From: Microcaldota archaeon
GTDB taxonomy: Archaea; Micrarchaeota; Micrarchaeia; Norongarragalinales; UBA8480
Direction of reading: 5' to 3'
Length of the DNA: 64,000 nt
Assembly: GCA_023247085.1 (NCBI GenBank)
Contig: JAHFHC010000003.1
Span: 7,800-71,799, forward strand
Shown piece by piece: positions 22,990-31,047 of this stretch. A program made the position numbers and the translations under genes. How positions within the stretch are numbered: position 1 is the stretch's first letter; each line of letters starts with the position of its first letter. The notes under the pieces were generated by a model. It was given only the letters and a program-made list of their open reading frames with translations, searched no databases and had not been told where the DNA came from.

Positions 22990-25053
22990 ATGCTGCTTTT
23001 AGCAATTGCTTTTGTGCAATTATCTTCAATGCTATTTCAGTCAACAAACATGGCTTGCTGGGCAACTTCTAATTTCCAGGAGTCACAGCCGCTTTCTATT
23101 ACTGTCAACATTCCGCAAAATGCCTCTCAAGTGTTTTTATTAACCGATCGCGGCAGAGGAGATGCTAATTCAGTAAGTGTGCGGCAATGCACATACGCTC
23201 AATGTAGTACCTATCAAAATTACAATGCTATTTGCCCAAGGATTGCCACAACTAGCTATGGCTTGGCAGATGTTACTAGTGTCTTGCCAAAAGGGCAATA
23301 CCAATTAACTCTAGATTCGTTTTCCAGTTCTGCTTCAACTGAAATTTTAAGCGCGCAAGTGAACGTCTCTTTTCCAATTTTTATTTACAATGCAACCGAC
23401 AAACATTGCAATTACACAAATGACAAAACCACTTGCATTTCAAATATATATGTCAGCGGCACTGGGTTATGTTTTTACAATTCAACCGGCAACGTTTCAA
23501 TAAGGCTAAGTTCAAGCAACACTGATCCAATGAGTGTAAATTATTCGCGCCAAAATAATACAGTAACTTGGAATTGTTCCAATAACAATTATACTCTTAG
23601 CTCTGAATTTCTTCCACTAGTGTATAGTGAGTCAAAATATTTTGTTGACTCTGATCTGTACGTTCAAACAATAGCACATTCGTTAACTGTATTTAATCCA
23701 AACAATGAAGCGGTGCCGGATGTTGATTTTGGTTTAAACTATACTTCAATCATTGCGGCAAACGAGTCAAAAACACGCGACCACATTTATTCAAGTCAAG
23801 CAATTCAATTCAACACTACCTTTTCTCCTCTTTTTTATAATTTTTCATCGGCTTTTCTCACTGCCCACCTTTTTGTAACTAATAACGCGTCAATTCCATT
23901 TACTTTCAACACATCGCGCCTAAACTTCTCCTACTTAAGCTGCGAAGAAAAATTAATTGAAATAAATGAATCGGCTGAATTTGACGTTAATTGTCTTGCT
24001 AATATTTCGCACGACTTTTTCAATTGGACTGTTTTCAATGCCACGCTTGTAAGTGTCGACTTAGTGACGAGTCCAACTTCTTATGGGCTAGTTGTACAAA
24101 ATACATCTGCGGTGTTTAGCAAATTATTCTCTAAAAAGATAAGCACAAATGACTCATTTGCGTATGTCAATGTGACGCGGCTTTTTCTCGTTGGACAATT
24201 TGTAGAAATAAACGAGTCCATGATTGACGGAGATTCGGTTAAAATAAATGTTGAACTCACGGCAAATTATTCTATTAATGAATCTCTAATTTTTCCAATC
24301 AAACTCGACTATTCGCGTTTTGAATCAATTCAACTCGCAAGCAACCACTCATGCCCGGGTGTTTGTATTGTCAATAAGACAGTTTCAGCTAATGTGTCAA
24401 ATTATTTGTATTTCACTTTAACTGCTAAACCTTTTTTACAGCCAGTGCAACCGATGGTAGAATCAGTTTCAACTTCTCAATCGGGCTCGTCAGCACCAAT
24501 TATTTTTTCGGCTTCTAAACTAAATACTTCGCTAGGTGATGAATCAAATCAAACAATGTTGAACGAATCTGATTTAAGGGAAACAAATGACGACATACTT
24601 GCTTCTACGGTAGTTAATGCTTCGACCGATATTAATAACAATGAAACGGGGGAAATTGAGCCAGTTGTAAGCCACATATCTGGTAGATTTACTGATAGTG
24701 TATCTTCGTTTGTTTACGCTATTCCTATCTTACTTACTATATTTGGACTTTACTTTTTGAAGAAACAGCCAAAACGAATTACTTGCGTGCGAAAAAATAA
24801 AACGACGACTATCACTGTGCACAATTTTGGAAAAACGCCATTTGTAAAATTAATATTGGTTGAGCTTTTGCCCAGTGGCGCCAAGTCGTCTAGAAAAGCA
24901 ACGAAAACCGTTCTTGGCCGGGCGTTACAATGGAAGAAAAACCAATTAAAGCCAGCTGAAAAGTGGATTATAACTTATAACTCGTCATCCGCTGCAAAAA
25001 AAGGCAAGTTAGCTTATGTTTGTAATAACAAAAAACAAGAAGAATTATTTTAA
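22990..25053 (+). CDS. large membrane-anchored surface glycoprotein
   Basis: A 687-residue protein with a hydrophobic N-terminal signal segment (residues 1-20), a long Ser/Thr/Asn-rich beta-type ectodomain with dozens of N-x-S/T sequons, a single membrane helix near residue 580 (FVYAIPILLTIFGLYFL), and a basic cytoplasmic tail of about 90 residues. Two Cys-bearing segments lie in the first 200 residues. This is the plan of an archaeal S-layer or adhesion-type protein held by a C-terminal anchor. The family is not recognised. Confidence 0.7.
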   Translation: MLLLAIAFVQLSSMLFQSTNMACWATSNFQESQPLSITVNIPQNASQVFLLTDRGRGDANSVSVRQCTYAQCSTYQNYNAICPRIATTSYGLADVTSVLPKGQYQLTLDSFSSSASTEILSAQVNVSFPIFIYNATDKHCNYTNDKTTCISNIYVSGTGLCFYNSTGNVSIRLSSSNTDPMSVNYSRQNNTVTWNCSNNNYTLSSEFLPLVYSESKYFVDSDLYVQTIAHSLTVFNPNNEAVPDVDFGLNYTSIIAANESKTRDHIYSSQAIQFNTTFSPLFYNFSSAFLTAHLFVTNNASIPFTFNTSRLNFSYLSCEEKLIEINESAEFDVNCLANISHDFFNWTVFNATLVSVDLVTSPTSYGLVVQNTSAVFSKLFSKKISTNDSFAYVNVTRLFLVGQFVEINESMIDGDSVKINVELTANYSINESLIFPIKLDYSRFESIQLASNHSCPGVCIVNKTVSANVSNYLYFTLTAKPFLQPVQPMVESVSTSQSGSSAPIIFSASKLNTSLGDESNQTMLNESDLRETNDDILASTVVNASTDINNNETGEIEPVVSHISGRFTDSVSSFVYAIPILLTIFGLYFLKKQPKRITCVRKNKTTTITVHNFGKTPFVKLILVELLPSGAKSSRKATKTVLGRALQWKKNQLKPAEKWIITYNSSSAAKKGKLAYVCNNKKQEELF

Positions 25054-25099
25054 GTGCTATTGAAGCAACTTGGTGCATTAGTCAAACGAAGTAAAGTTA

Positions 25100-25678
25100 T
25101 TAGTATTCGTTTTCATCGCGCTTTGGGGCTTTTGTAAACAAGTAGTATTTGCTGTCTCCCCGCATTTCTTCAATTACTCGTTGAGTGAAAACTTCGTCAA
25201 TGCTAGTTACGTGTGCTACGCGTGAATGGAAATCTGCAAAACTTGCAAATGGTTTTTCAGTTCTACTGGCGATAATAGCATCCAAGTGCTTTTTGCCAAT
25301 TCCAGGTAATAATTCCAGCATGTGGCTGCGTATGCTAATTGGGCCAGCGCGGTTGAGAAATGCGACGAATTCCGGTTCCCTTGCTAATACTATTGTGTGA
25401 ACTGAGTCGTGTAAATAGTTTTGGCTTCCGGTTGTTAAATCCGCGTAAGTGATTCTTCCTTTAATGTGGTCAACTTCTTTGCGCTCTTCTTTACCAATAT
25501 AAGTGCGTTGTCCGCGGCTAAGTGAAGTTCCTGGCCGAGTGACGATTTCGAGTAGAGTAAAGTTAAGCTCTCCAAGTACTTGTGCAACTGGTTCCTTCGT
25601 TGCTTCGCTTGATTTGCCGTGGGGCAAAAAGTCCAACACGATTACAAATTCTTCTTTCCTTGGAAACATATTCGACAC
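25100..25678 (-). CDS. DUF655 protein, helix-hairpin-helix RNA/DNA-binding
   Basis: A conserved archaeal protein of unknown role, normally encoded after rpl21e and rpoF, as here. The 192 residues contain EEFVIVLDFLPHGKSSE at the N-terminus, a beta region, and a helix-hairpin-helix LELLPGIGKKHLDAIIASR near residue 125. The neighbours point to a function in transcription or translation. Confidence 0.85.
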   Translation of the reverse strand: MSNMFPRKEEFVIVLDFLPHGKSSEATKEPVAQVLGELNFTLLEIVTRPGTSLSRGQRTYIGKEERKEVDHIKGRITYADLTTGSQNYLHDSVHTIVLAREPEFVAFLNRAGPISIRSHMLELLPGIGKKHLDAIIASRTEKPFASFADFHSRVAHVTSIDEVFTQRVIEEMRGDSKYYLFTKAPKRDENEY

Positions 25679-25733
25679 TCTTCTTGTTGGTTTTATCTAT
25701 TTTTTTACGATCCGAATGCATATAACGGTTTTC

Positions 25734-26195
25734 TCACTCTGTTTTTTCGTCTGTTGTATCTTCAGCGGCATCTGCGGTTTTTTGTTTTTCGCTTTCGCCA
25801 TCTGCATCTTGTGGTTTTTCAACTTCTTTTGGAGCAGGTTCAACTTTCTTAGTTTTAGCTGGTTCCTTTGCGTCTTTCTTGTAACTCTTTACAATTTCAA
25901 ATGCTTTTTTCAATACGCTGTCTTCAATAGCCCCGCTTCCTGCAAGTACGATTTTCAATTCTTCTTCCTTTTTCGGCAATAAATCAGTTGCTTTAACCGC
26001 CTGCCATTCAGTAAACCCAATTCCTTTTAGTTCCTTCACCATTTTGTCGCTGTCTTTGTCATCTAGTTTAACTAAATCTTCCAAGTAATTCAATGTATTT
26101 TGTTGTTCGTATGAAAGATTGCCTTGTTTTTGACGGTCTTTCAAAAGTCCGTGTGCTTCATTTACTGTGATTATGCGTTCAGTAGTTACTTGCAT
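25734..26195 (-). CDS. rpoF: RNA polymerase subunit Rpo4 (RpoF)
   Basis: Forms the polymerase stalk with Rpo7. The first 105 residues follow the family: ERIITVNEAHGLLKDRQKQG, YEQQNTLNYLEDLVKL, and a helical domain ending near EIVKSY. About 45 further residues are Lys/Glu/Pro-rich and then acidic; such a tail is not usual in Rpo4. The order L21e-rpoF-DUF655 is conserved across archaea and confirms the call. Confidence 0.88.
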   Translation of the reverse strand: MQVTTERIITVNEAHGLLKDRQKQGNLSYEQQNTLNYLEDLVKLDDKDSDKMVKELKGIGFTEWQAVKATDLLPKKEEELKIVLAGSGAIEDSVLKKAFEIVKSYKKDAKEPAKTKKVEPAPKEVEKPQDADGESEKQKTADAAEDTTDEKTE

Positions 26196-26219
26196 TTTTT
26201 GTCAACCCTCGCTAATATT

Positions 26220-26486
26220 TCAAATTGTTTCCAAATGAATTGGCGCAACAACCAGTCGTTTAACTGCATTTAAGTCGCGAAATTCAATTATGTAGCCTTT
26301 ACCTTGTCTTGCAATTACTTTAGCGGTTCTGCCATTAAACCTAAGTGGCAAAGCTCCCTTGCTGCCGTCTACGCGAAGCCTAACTCCTGATCCGATCTCG
26401 AAAGTGCGGAGCATTGTAGTTATGCCTCTACGCTTCTTTGTAATTTTGCGGCTGCGCTTAGAATAAAATCCATGACTACGTTTCAT
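26220..26486 (-). CDS. rpl21e: ribosomal protein L21e
   Basis: A large-subunit protein of archaea and eukaryotes. The 88 residues begin with the conserved basic MKRSHGFYSKRSRKITKK, followed by GSGVRLRVDGSKGALPLRFNG and a KGYIIEFRD strand. I chose the ATG at 26486; the in-frame extension upstream does not resemble the family. It heads the L21e-rpoF-DUF655 operon. Confidence 0.93.
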   Translation of the reverse strand: MKRSHGFYSKRSRKITKKRRGITTMLRTFEIGSGVRLRVDGSKGALPLRFNGRTAKVIARQGKGYIIEFRDLNAVKRLVVAPIHLETI

Positions 26487-26654
26487 TTTGTTCAATAACA
26501 CCTTTTTTTCAAGAAGTAGTGAGGAAATAGACACGCGATCGTATAAAAACCATTCTAAACGCGCGATAAATGATCAAATCAACCATATTGCGACTTAAAA
26601 CGCACACCAAAACCAATAAAAACGAGTTTATCACTACTATTCAGTGGTATTATT

Positions 26655-26984
26655 ATGAGTGGAGCTTCTGCGGGTACTGATCCTGTAAATATTATGCTTG
26701 GCTTTTTAGTATTCATCGCAGTTTTAACCGAATTGCATGGCTATTCAGTTGGCTCTGCTATATTCGCATTACCCATTATAATTTTTAGTAGCTTGCTATT
26801 ATTTTTATCCCACTTGCTTGGGCTATTAACTGGATTTTTCATAAACGGGCTATCTGGTGGCATATTTGGCTTGCTATTGCTTGGAATTGCATTAGTGTGG
26901 ACGCGAAAATCACTAGTTGGTTTCTCAGCAGCTAATTTTATGCTAATAGCCATATTCTTGGTAATGGTACTGTTAGTAGTTTAA
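26655..26984 (+). CDS. small polytopic membrane protein, unknown
   Basis: A 109-residue, very hydrophobic protein with three or four predicted membrane helices (about residues 12-30, 34-60, 65-82 and 90-108), joined by very short loops with few charges. It is divergent from L21e and upstream of the TBP-like gene. No family recognised. Confidence 0.65.
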   Translation: MSGASAGTDPVNIMLGFLVFIAVLTELHGYSVGSAIFALPIIIFSSLLLFLSHLLGLLTGFFINGLSGGIFGLLLLGIALVWTRKSLVGFSAANFMLIAIFLVMVLLVV

Positions 26985-27003
26985 AGCCGGTCTCGGCGAA
27001 ATG

Positions 27004-27053
27004 CTTTTATACCCCCTTTAAATACTCTTACTTACTTATTTTAGAAAAAGGTG
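27004..27053 (+). promoter_or_regulatory. promoter and Shine-Dalgarno of the TBP-like gene
   Basis: CTTTTATAC at 27004-27012 and TTTAAATAC at about 27017-27025 are TATA-like. AGGTG at 27049-27053 is complementary to the archaeal 16S 3' end (CACCT) and lies 10 bases before the ATG at 27064. Confidence 0.5.
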
Positions 27054-27063
27054 TTAAAATTAT

Positions 27064-27372
27064 ATGGCAGCTAAAAAACCACTACCTAGGATAAATATGT
27101 CTTTTAAAGTGGAAAACATAGTCGCTTCGGCGAACCTCAATGTGGAACTTGATCTCTTCAATATTGCTATGGAAGTTGACAACGTTGAATATGAACCAGA
27201 ACAATTCCCCGGCGCAATCATGAGATTAAAGGAACTTGGTACAACTTTGCTGTTGTTCAAGAATGGCAAAGTCATATGTTCTGGTGCAAAAAGCGAAAAA
27301 CAAATCGCACAAAGCATTAAACGCGCAGTTGAACTACTAAGAAAATACATGATGGCCAGACCATCTGCATAA
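27064..27372 (+). CDS. tbp: single-repeat TATA-binding protein (half-length TBP)
   Basis: TBP bends DNA at the TATA box to recruit TFB and polymerase. Normal archaeal TBP has about 180-190 residues and two similar repeats in one saddle. This protein has 102 residues and only one: FKVENIVASANLNVELDL (like the start of repeat 1), then VEYEPEQFPGAIMRLKE and GKVICSGAKSEKQI (closest to repeat 2). It ends at a clean TAA, and nothing TBP-like follows in any frame, so it is not a frameshift of a full copy. To bind DNA it would need to dimerise. A full-length tbp elsewhere cannot be excluded. Confidence 0.9.
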   Translation: MAAKKPLPRINMSFKVENIVASANLNVELDLFNIAMEVDNVEYEPEQFPGAIMRLKELGTTLLLFKNGKVICSGAKSEKQIAQSIKRAVELLRKYMMARPSA

Positions 27373-27389
27373 AGTTCAAAAATCGGTTT

Positions 27390-27435
27390 TCGTACTTTTT
27401 TATTTTACTTCTTTTTTAATTATATTTTTTTAACG
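27390..27435 (+). terminator. T-rich terminator after the TBP-like gene
   Basis: Runs of 5-7 T (CTTTTTTA, CTTCTTTTTTAA, ATTTTTTT) fill the 45 bases beginning about 18 bases after the stop. This is a typical archaeal intrinsic terminator. Confidence 0.5.
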
Positions 27436-27479
27436 AAGGTAGCGTAGCCTATAAAAGAGTTGTTGGATTAATTGTGGTT

Positions 27480-27692
27480 ATGGCCGCGAATCAACGAAAC
27501 GTAATTCAAGTTACATTTAAGCCACTTGAACCAAAGCGTTTAGTAATTAAGCACTAGGATTTGCATCCCGAAGTAAAACAAAAAGTCAAAGAACTACTAG
27601 CTGCAAGGAAAAAACGAATAAATAGCCTGACAAAAGCACAACAAACGTTTCTAAAACACGTTGTCCCCGGAAGATACCGCGCACATTTATAA
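27480..27692 (+). pseudogene. 70-codon gene interrupted by an in-frame TAG
   Basis: From ATG at 27480 the frame runs 25 codons to TAG at 27555, then continues in the same frame for 44 codons to TAA at 27690. Both halves look coding: VIQVTFKPLEPKRLVIKH, then VKQKVKELLAARKKRI and KHVVPGRYRAHL. CCTATAAAAG near 27449 is a good TATA box. TAG is an ordinary stop elsewhere in the window, so this is more likely a nonsense mutation, a sequencing error, or two coupled pieces (a TTG follows the TAG) than recoding. The family is unknown. Confidence 0.5.
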
Positions 27693-27910
27693 CTTCCGAA
27701 AAAAAGAGTTATTTTCTAGTTAATTTACTTCTTTCTTTTTCTTCCCATCTTTCTATTCTTTTTCTGCCTAATTCTTTCCACTGTTTATATTTGCAGTCAT
27801 AGCTTTTTTGTTATTCTTACTATTTTAGGTAAGTACTTTCTAAGCAAATCGAAGTTCCTGAAACTTGTTAAAACTCCCTTGATTCCCATTTCAATTGAAG
27901 CGCGGTAACG

Positions 27911-27919
27911 TTTTTATAC
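27911..27919 (+). promoter_or_regulatory. TATA box of 5S rRNA
   Basis: TTTTTATAC is centred 25 bases before the first base of the 5S rRNA, the expected distance in archaea. It shows that the 5S gene has its own promoter. Confidence 0.65.
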
Positions 27920-27939
27920 TCTTTTCCTTCTCGTTAATA

Positions 27940-28058
27940 GCGATAGCGGCCATAGGAGAGTGGAAATACCCAGTCCCATTTCGAACCTGGAAGTCAAGCA
28001 CTCTAACGGCACTCCCAGTACTGTTGTGATCAACGGGAACAGAAGCTGCTGCTATCAC
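27940..28058 (+). rRNA. rrf: 5S ribosomal RNA
   Basis: About 119 nt. The ends GATAGC and GCTATC form helix I. Conserved blocks are GCGGCCATAG, CCCAGTCCCATTTCGAACCTGGAAGTCAAGC (loops B and C, given by position 27969-27999) and the CAGTACTG-type loop E/helix IV region. There is no 16S, 23S or tRNA beside it, so it is a stand-alone 5S gene with its own TATA box. The trm5 gene converges on it. Confidence 0.95.
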
Positions 28059-28082
28059 TCTTTACTATAAAACTTCTAGTGG

Positions 28083-28919
28083 CTACTTTACCGCGAAATC
28101 AATAACAACTTGTACGCTGAACGGAGAATAGGGGCGTACAACGCGTTTGAAAATTATCTTACATTTTCTCTTCTTTTTTCTACACTCGGTTTTAATTTTT
28201 TTCTCCAATACCCTAAATGGGTTGGTTTTCTTTTTAGTTTTTTCATTGCGGTGTGACCCAAATCCATAAAGGTGAACTATTCCACCAACCGCCGTCGCGT
28301 CGATTATTTGTGGTAAAAATTTGTATGCAGTATGAGGCAGCGGCGTAATAACTCTATCCGCCCACTTCTTTTTTTGTTTTAGCAATTTCTTTGCGTCGCC
28401 TTTATTTACAACAACAATTTCGCTTACTTTATTTAATGCAATATTCTGTTGCATATATTTTACCGCAACTGGGTTCAACTCATTTGCAATAATGTCTGCA
28501 GTTTTTTGCTGAGTTTTTAGTTTTTTGGCAATTATAATTGGAAACGGCCCAACTCCCGCAAACAACGCAAGCACTTTTTCTCCAGTTTCCACTTGTGCAG
28601 CTATTCGGCTGCGTTCAAATGCAAGGCGTGGAGAAAAGTACACTCTTGCTACATCAAGTTCAAAAAAACAATCGCTTTCTCTGTAAGTTGTTTTAGTACT
28701 TTTCTTTCCAGCTAAATGACGCAACTTCCACACACGATATTCTCCATGCATTGCGCCCCTTTTTTCGTAAACGGACTGCAAGTGTTTATTAGCTGCTAAG
28801 ATTTCTTGAGCGAGTTGCTTGGCGTTTTTTTTCTGTTCAACGGGAATTTCAGTAATTGCAATTGTGCCAATAGTGTCTAGCGGCAATGTAGTTGCGGGGT
28901 TTGCTTTCAGATCTTTCAT
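28083..28919 (-). CDS. trm5: tRNA (guanine37-N1)-methyltransferase Trm5-type
   Basis: Methylates G37 beside the anticodon, or acts in the related wyosine pathway. The 278 residues fit the Trm5/Taw2 fold: a small N-terminal domain with KLRHLAGKKSTKTTYRESDC, then VYFSPRLAFERSRIA and the SAM motif VLALFAGVGPFPIIIAKKL, ADIIANELNPVAV and an LPHTAYKFLP segment in the place of the usual NLP motif. Very Lys-rich C-terminal insert. Trm5 is clear; the subtype is not certain. Confidence 0.85.
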   Translation of the reverse strand: MKDLKANPATTLPLDTIGTIAITEIPVEQKKNAKQLAQEILAANKHLQSVYEKRGAMHGEYRVWKLRHLAGKKSTKTTYRESDCFFELDVARVYFSPRLAFERSRIAAQVETGEKVLALFAGVGPFPIIIAKKLKTQQKTADIIANELNPVAVKYMQQNIALNKVSEIVVVNKGDAKKLLKQKKKWADRVITPLPHTAYKFLPQIIDATAVGGIVHLYGFGSHRNEKTKKKTNPFRVLEKKIKTECRKKKRKCKIIFKRVVRPYSPFSVQVVIDFAVK

Positions 28920-28987
28920 ATCGATTTCCTGTTGTGAATTACTTTGAAATCCAAGCGTTATTATGTTTCGCTTTAAATAAAATTTGT

Positions 28988-29812
28988 ATGAGTGATTTCA
29001 TTTCCGGATTCATTGACGAGTATTTTATGAATCCAATTAAGTATCAGGACAAATATGCCCCTTACAACTTAGTAAATACGATTACGTTTGCGGTCATAGC
29101 AATTATTGCAGTTTATTTGATTTACAAACTGTTAAACAAGTATGGGATAACGACGGATGAAAAGTTCTACTGGGCTATTATCCCGTACATATTTCTTGGC
29201 AGCATTGTGCGAGTTCTAAGTGACGCCAATATTTTGTCTAGGGGCGTTGACCTAATGGGCATAACGTTGTACCCCTTTATAACGCCTCAAGTGTACGTTC
29301 TAGTTTTTGCAGTAACCATGTGCTTGCTTTTCTTTTGTAAAAAATTCTTCACTGATTGGCAAAGCGTTTTTTACAAAGCAGGTTGGCTTCTTGCTATAAT
29401 CTCACTTTTGCCACTTGTGCCTTTGTTCAAAAACTTCGCTTTGTTCAGTGCCATTTTTGCAATTGCTGCGGCGTTTTGGTTGATACTGCATTTTTCGCCG
29501 TGGAAAATGACAAACATTGAAAAAGCAGTAATCCTAGCACAGGGGTTTGATGGAGCGGCCACTTTCGTTGGCGTACAATTCGGTGGATATAGTGAACAAC
29601 ACGTTATTGGTAACGCTATTTTTTCAACATTTGGTGGGCCGTGGGCGTTTCTAGTTATCAAATTTGTATTCGCTTTGCTAGTTGTTTACATGTTGAGAAA
29701 AGAAGCAGGAAAAGCGAAACCAGAAGAAATTGCATTTGTCTCGCTTATCCTAACAATCTTTGGCTTAGCGCCTGGACTGCGCGATGCACTGCGGTTACTT
29801 GCGGGTGTGTAG
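28988..29812 (+). CDS. DUF63 family multi-pass membrane protein
   Basis: A conserved archaeal membrane protein of unknown function. The 274 residues contain about eight membrane helices, with the family-type segments DEKFYWAIIPYIFLGSIVRVLSDA, given here by position (about residues 56-80), and ILAQGFDGAATFVGVQ. I chose the ATG at 28988; the longer in-frame extension overlaps the divergent trm5 start and looks non-coding. Confidence 0.85.
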   Translation: MSDFISGFIDEYFMNPIKYQDKYAPYNLVNTITFAVIAIIAVYLIYKLLNKYGITTDEKFYWAIIPYIFLGSIVRVLSDANILSRGVDLMGITLYPFITPQVYVLVFAVTMCLLFFCKKFFTDWQSVFYKAGWLLAIISLLPLVPLFKNFALFSAIFAIAAAFWLILHFSPWKMTNIEKAVILAQGFDGAATFVGVQFGGYSEQHVIGNAIFSTFGGPWAFLVIKFVFALLVVYMLRKEAGKAKPEEIAFVSLILTIFGLAPGLRDALRLLAGV

Positions 29813-29838
29813 CTGTTTAAGCGGTTTAATTAGGGAAA

Positions 29839-30090
29839 TTATTGTGGCTCTTCTGCTTGTCCTTGCGGTTGACCAACTGGAATTTCAACGAATCGCACTT
29901 GTTCATCTCCACTTGAATAAATTACCCGAACTACGCCTGAAACGAGGTTATTGTCGTTTAATTTATCCATGAACGCCAATGTAGTGTCCTCTTTTACTCC
30001 AACTGCCCCTTCGAAAACAGCGTCTACTGGAGTAAAACCGGCGCTTTTTAATGCGTCAATTACTTTTAATACTTCTTCTTTTACTTTCAT
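29839..30090 (-). CDS. small soluble protein, unknown function
   Basis: An 83-residue protein: a helix MKVKEEVLKVIDALKSAG, a short linker with FEGAVGVKEDTTLAFMDKL that could be the second part of a small helical domain, then two strands VSGVVRVIYSS and VRFVEIPV and a Gln/Pro/Glu tail. I start at 30090 rather than 30102. It converges with DUF63. No family recognised. Confidence 0.6.
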   Translation of the reverse strand: MKVKEEVLKVIDALKSAGFTPVDAVFEGAVGVKEDTTLAFMDKLNDNNLVSGVVRVIYSSGDEQVRFVEIPVGQPQGQAEEPQ

Positions 30091-30206
30091 TTTAATCACC
30101 AATTCGGTTTCAATTACTCTCTTTGCTCGGCTTAAATTGTTCGCATAGCTCGTTACCGAAACGATATTTAAATAGCTATCCTAAATAACAACTCGGAAGA
30201 ATTTTT

Positions 30207-30710
30207 ATGTCAAAGAAATCGAGTAAATTGGAGAAAGCTGGAAATAAAGGCACAAAGGCACAAGTGCATAAAGTCCAAGACTTAGGCGCTAAACTCACTA
30301 AAGTTGATTCAATGGTTAAAGCAGAGGGAGAGGTAGATGTAGGCGCTCCCAAACTTGCTTTGTGCCCCCGTTGTGGTTCTAGTGATTTAGCAATTAGAAA
30401 AATTGATATCCCGGGTTTTGCACCGGAAGTGCAAGTTTGTAACCGCTGTGGGTTTAGAAGCGAAAGCGCAGTTCAAGTTGACCCGCTTGAATACGTTGAA
30501 GATGTTGAAGAAGAGGCACCGCGGGTAAAAATTGAAGATATTGAAAAACGGCTTCAAAGCACGATTTTAGCTGAGAAAAAAGGCGGAAAGCAAAATGCTT
30601 CAAAAGGTTCAAAACCAGTTAAATCCGCTAAACCTGCGAAGCCAATTAAGCCAGTTGCGAAACCTGCTAAAAAGCCGGTGCAAAAGCCAAGCAAGAAGAA
30701 AAAACGCTAG
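30207..30710 (+). CDS. zinc-ribbon protein with long Lys/Pro tail
   Basis: A 167-residue protein. CPRCGSSDLAIRKIDIPGF with a second CNRCGF gives one zinc ribbon at about residues 53-80, similar to those of ZPR1-type and archaeal ribosome-associated proteins. The last 60 residues are repeats of Lys, Pro and Ala and look disordered and nucleic-acid binding. It is followed at 72 bases by a PRC-barrel gene, as zinc ribbon and PRC-barrel genes are also neighbours at 9.1-9.8 kb. Confidence 0.65.
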   Translation: MSKKSSKLEKAGNKGTKAQVHKVQDLGAKLTKVDSMVKAEGEVDVGAPKLALCPRCGSSDLAIRKIDIPGFAPEVQVCNRCGFRSESAVQVDPLEYVEDVEEEAPRVKIEDIEKRLQSTILAEKKGGKQNASKGSKPVKSAKPAKPIKPVAKPAKKPVQKPSKKKKR

Positions 30711-30781
30711 TAAGATATTGTTTTTAAACTTTGCAGTGCTTTGTTATAACATAATTAAGGTTATCGAGGTAGATTTTCAAT

Positions 30782-31045
30782 ATGGCTAAATACGCAATTG
30801 CAAAACAACTAGCAGGAAAAAGAATAATCACGACTGACGGCGAAGAGCTTGGCCGAATCGTTGATTTATACGTAAATGAACTAAACGGCAAACTCGACAG
30901 TGTAATCGTTGAACCAAATCCAGACTCTTCAATGGCAATGAAAGCAGGGCCAGAGGGAGTTGTTACGATTCCTTACAGTGCTGTGCTTGATGTTAAAGAC
31001 GTTATGGTAGTTGACCGAAGAGGGTTAGCTGCTCAAACCGCTTAA
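30782..31045 (+). CDS. PRC-barrel domain protein
   Basis: An 87-residue beta-barrel protein: AKQLAGKRIITTDGEELGRI, VDLYVNELNGKLDSVIVEP, then VTIPYSAVLDVKDVMVVD. This is the standard archaeal PRC-barrel pattern, close in length to ribosome-maturation and membrane-linked members. It converges with the NFACT gene, the stops being 2 bases apart. Confidence 0.85.
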   Translation: MAKYAIAKQLAGKRIITTDGEELGRIVDLYVNELNGKLDSVIVEPNPDSSMAMKAGPEGVVTIPYSAVLDVKDVMVVDRRGLAAQTA

Positions 31046-31047
31046 AT

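Noticed and set aside
22990-25053. Signal-anchored protein as a protease or glycosidase
   Set aside because: No catalytic motif is visible; only sequons, beta-type composition and a C-terminal anchor support a surface role.
27480-27692. Pyrrolysine insertion at the in-frame TAG
   Set aside because: TAG ends several normal genes in the window, and the host protein is not a methylamine methyltransferase.
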